A model generated the notes under the pieces. The model ran no database searches, had not been told where the DNA came from, and saw only the letters and a program-made list of their open reading frames with translations. From positions 1 to 20,096 of the forward strand of contig JARKIF010000415.1 in NCBI GenBank assembly GCA_029378245.1: 20,096 nucleotides of DNA, given 5' to 3'. The stretch is from Roridomyces roridus (taxonomy: Eukaryota; Basidiomycota; Agaricomycetes; Agaricales; Mycenaceae). Position numbers and translations under genes: made by a program. Shown here one piece after another: positions 18,877 through 20,096 of this stretch. The stretch's first letter is position 1, and every line of letters starts with the position of its first letter.

Positions 18877-20096
18877 ATGAAGCCATTAATTTGCCTCTTC
18901 ATTGGCCTCAATGTGCTCACCGCTGGCTCTGTCTTCATCTTCCCGCTGTTTGTCCCGGCCCTCCAGCATGTCAGATTAACCCAGCCTCAACTCACTTCCA
19001 TCGCTCTGGCGTGAGTTCGGGCAGCACTTGTGGCGCCGTTGGGCTGAGTCGTTCGCTAGCGGCATGGCTTCGCAGTACCCGCTCTCGCCTCTTGTTGGCA
19101 GGGTGCTCGACAAATACGGGCCTTGGTTTTGCTCTCTCGTTGCTTCTTGTTTACACTCTTTGGCGCTCGGCGGGTTCTCTTTCGCCGTCTGGCGAATGCA
19201 GGACAGTTCGACAGACTCGGCACCCACACAAGCTTCGGTGTATGTCCTTGTGACTCTTTTTATGCTCGCTGGGTTTGGTGCAGTGTTTTCGTACGCGTAT
19301 CTGCTCGTTATACAGGATATCCAATATAAATGCCGCATAGGTACTTTTGCTCTCTTTTCGGTGCAGCCCGCTTGTTTCCCGATTATCCTGGCGCCTCGTC
19401 GGGCGTCGTCAACGCGATCTACGGGCTGTCACCAGTCCTGCTCTCCACCGTCGCGTCGACGTGGTTCACCGACGTTGATGGCCTCGATCTGGTCCGCTTC
19501 CTCGCTGCTCTTGCTATAGTGTCGGGTTCAGTGCACCTCATCGGCGCCTTCAATCTCCGAAAAATCCCCCGCCTGTGCCATCCCCAGAGAGGGACGAAAC
19601 GGACGAAACTACTCCGCTGATCGCCACTGATTCAAGCGCCGTCAGCAGGTCGGTATTGGACTTGACAAAGGACCCCAATTTTGGGTACTTTTCGTGTTCT
19701 ATTCTCACTCGGCCCAGTAAGTTCTGCAATCCTCGATGGGATAGTGATGAACCAACTACTAGTGCGAAATGATAATTTCCAATGTGGGATCGATTGTATT
19801 GTCCCTGCCCACCGTGTACACCGAGTCTAGCGCCTCCACTCAAGTGAAAACAATTGCTATTTCAAACACCATCACTCGCCTTCTTGTCGGACCCCTCGCC
19901 GACTTGGTGTCCCCGAGCAAGAACAGCGTTTCGATCATGATACTTCCGTGAGGAAGCATCTCATTAGCAGAGTTTTTTCCTCGTTGCGCCACCTGCATCC
20001 TTATTTGGGCATTCTTTTGGATGGAGACCAGTGTCAAAACTCAACCAGACGTCTGGGTTTTGAGGTACGTCACGCTTAGCACAAGGATGCAAGGTA
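18877..20096 (+). CDS. MCH1-like major facilitator transporter, incomplete at right edge, several frame changes
   Basis: A member of the monocarboxylate-transporter-like MFS group (yeast Mch1, NFD4-type), with no firmly known substrate. It starts MKPLICLFIGLNVLTAGSVF at 18877. Exon 2 gives SQYPLSPLVGRVLDKYGPWF, with the RxxDKYG-like loop after helix 2, and exon 3 gives FSYFCSLFGAARLFPDYPGA and NAIYGLSPVLLST. Later come ERDETDETTPLIATDSS, a short acidic loop, then CEMIISNVGSIVLSLP and NTITRLLVGPLADLVSP, which are typical of this family, and ILIWAFFWMETSVKTQPDVW before a probable donor at about 20064. The gene continues beyond the window. Frame changes are needed at the C run 19566-19570, the T run 19679-19682, near 19697-19701, and at least two more between 19910 and 19980. 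I take the ORF as real but the sequence as damaged or faulty. Confidence 0.75.

Overview
The window looks like nuclear DNA of a filamentous basidiomycete, most likely an Agaricomycete. The genes are tightly packed on both strands and broken by many short GT-AG introns, nearly all 42-55 nt. The proteins are fungal (TRAPPII subunit, ALG3, PIG-H, MCH1-like carrier, GH5 exo-glucanase), and two tRNA genes carry small introns after position 37. I see no prokaryotic, viral or CRISPR feature.

Layout, left to right: (1) 262-1488 (+), phosphoserine aminotransferase (SER1), recognisable along its whole length but broken by a dozen or more frame changes. (2) 1481-2279 (-), a prolyl-4-hydroxylase-like 2OG-Fe(II) oxygenase that overlaps the SER1 stop tail to tail. 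(3) 2280-3630, a gap without a protein gene holding an intron-containing tRNA-Asn(GTT) and an inverted, truncated tRNA-Asn relic. (4) 3631-4984 (-), an intact AKR7-type aldo/keto reductase. (5) 5258-5351 (+), tRNA-Ser(GCT) with an intron. (6) 5537-6987 (+), ALG3 mannosyltransferase with one apparent 1-nt frameshift. (7) 6999-11314 (-), TRS130/TRAPPC10. (8) 11379-12948 (-), a secreted GH5 exo-1,3-beta-glucanase. (9) 13035-13701 (+), PIG-H/GPI15, divergent from the glucanase across an 86-bp promoter. (10) 13719-17643 (-), a large gene whose in-frame exons join an ESCRT-III-type IST1 domain to a TBC RabGAP domain and a long disordered tail. (11) 17814 to about 18759 (-), a multi-pass membrane protein of unknown function. 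(12) 18877 to the window end (+), an MCH1-like major facilitator, incomplete at the right edge and containing several frame changes.

The genes are mostly housekeeping. Several concern the secretory and endolysosomal system: TRAPPII, IST1-TBC, ALG3 in N-glycan assembly, PIG-H in GPI-anchor assembly, and a secreted wall glucanase. The strongest candidate for something new is the IST1-TBC fusion, whose TBC half also seems to lack the usual glutamine finger. The main caution is that frame changes cluster at the two ends (SER1 and oxygenase on the left, MCH1-like gene on the right), several of them at homopolymer runs. They may be consensus errors rather than real gene decay.
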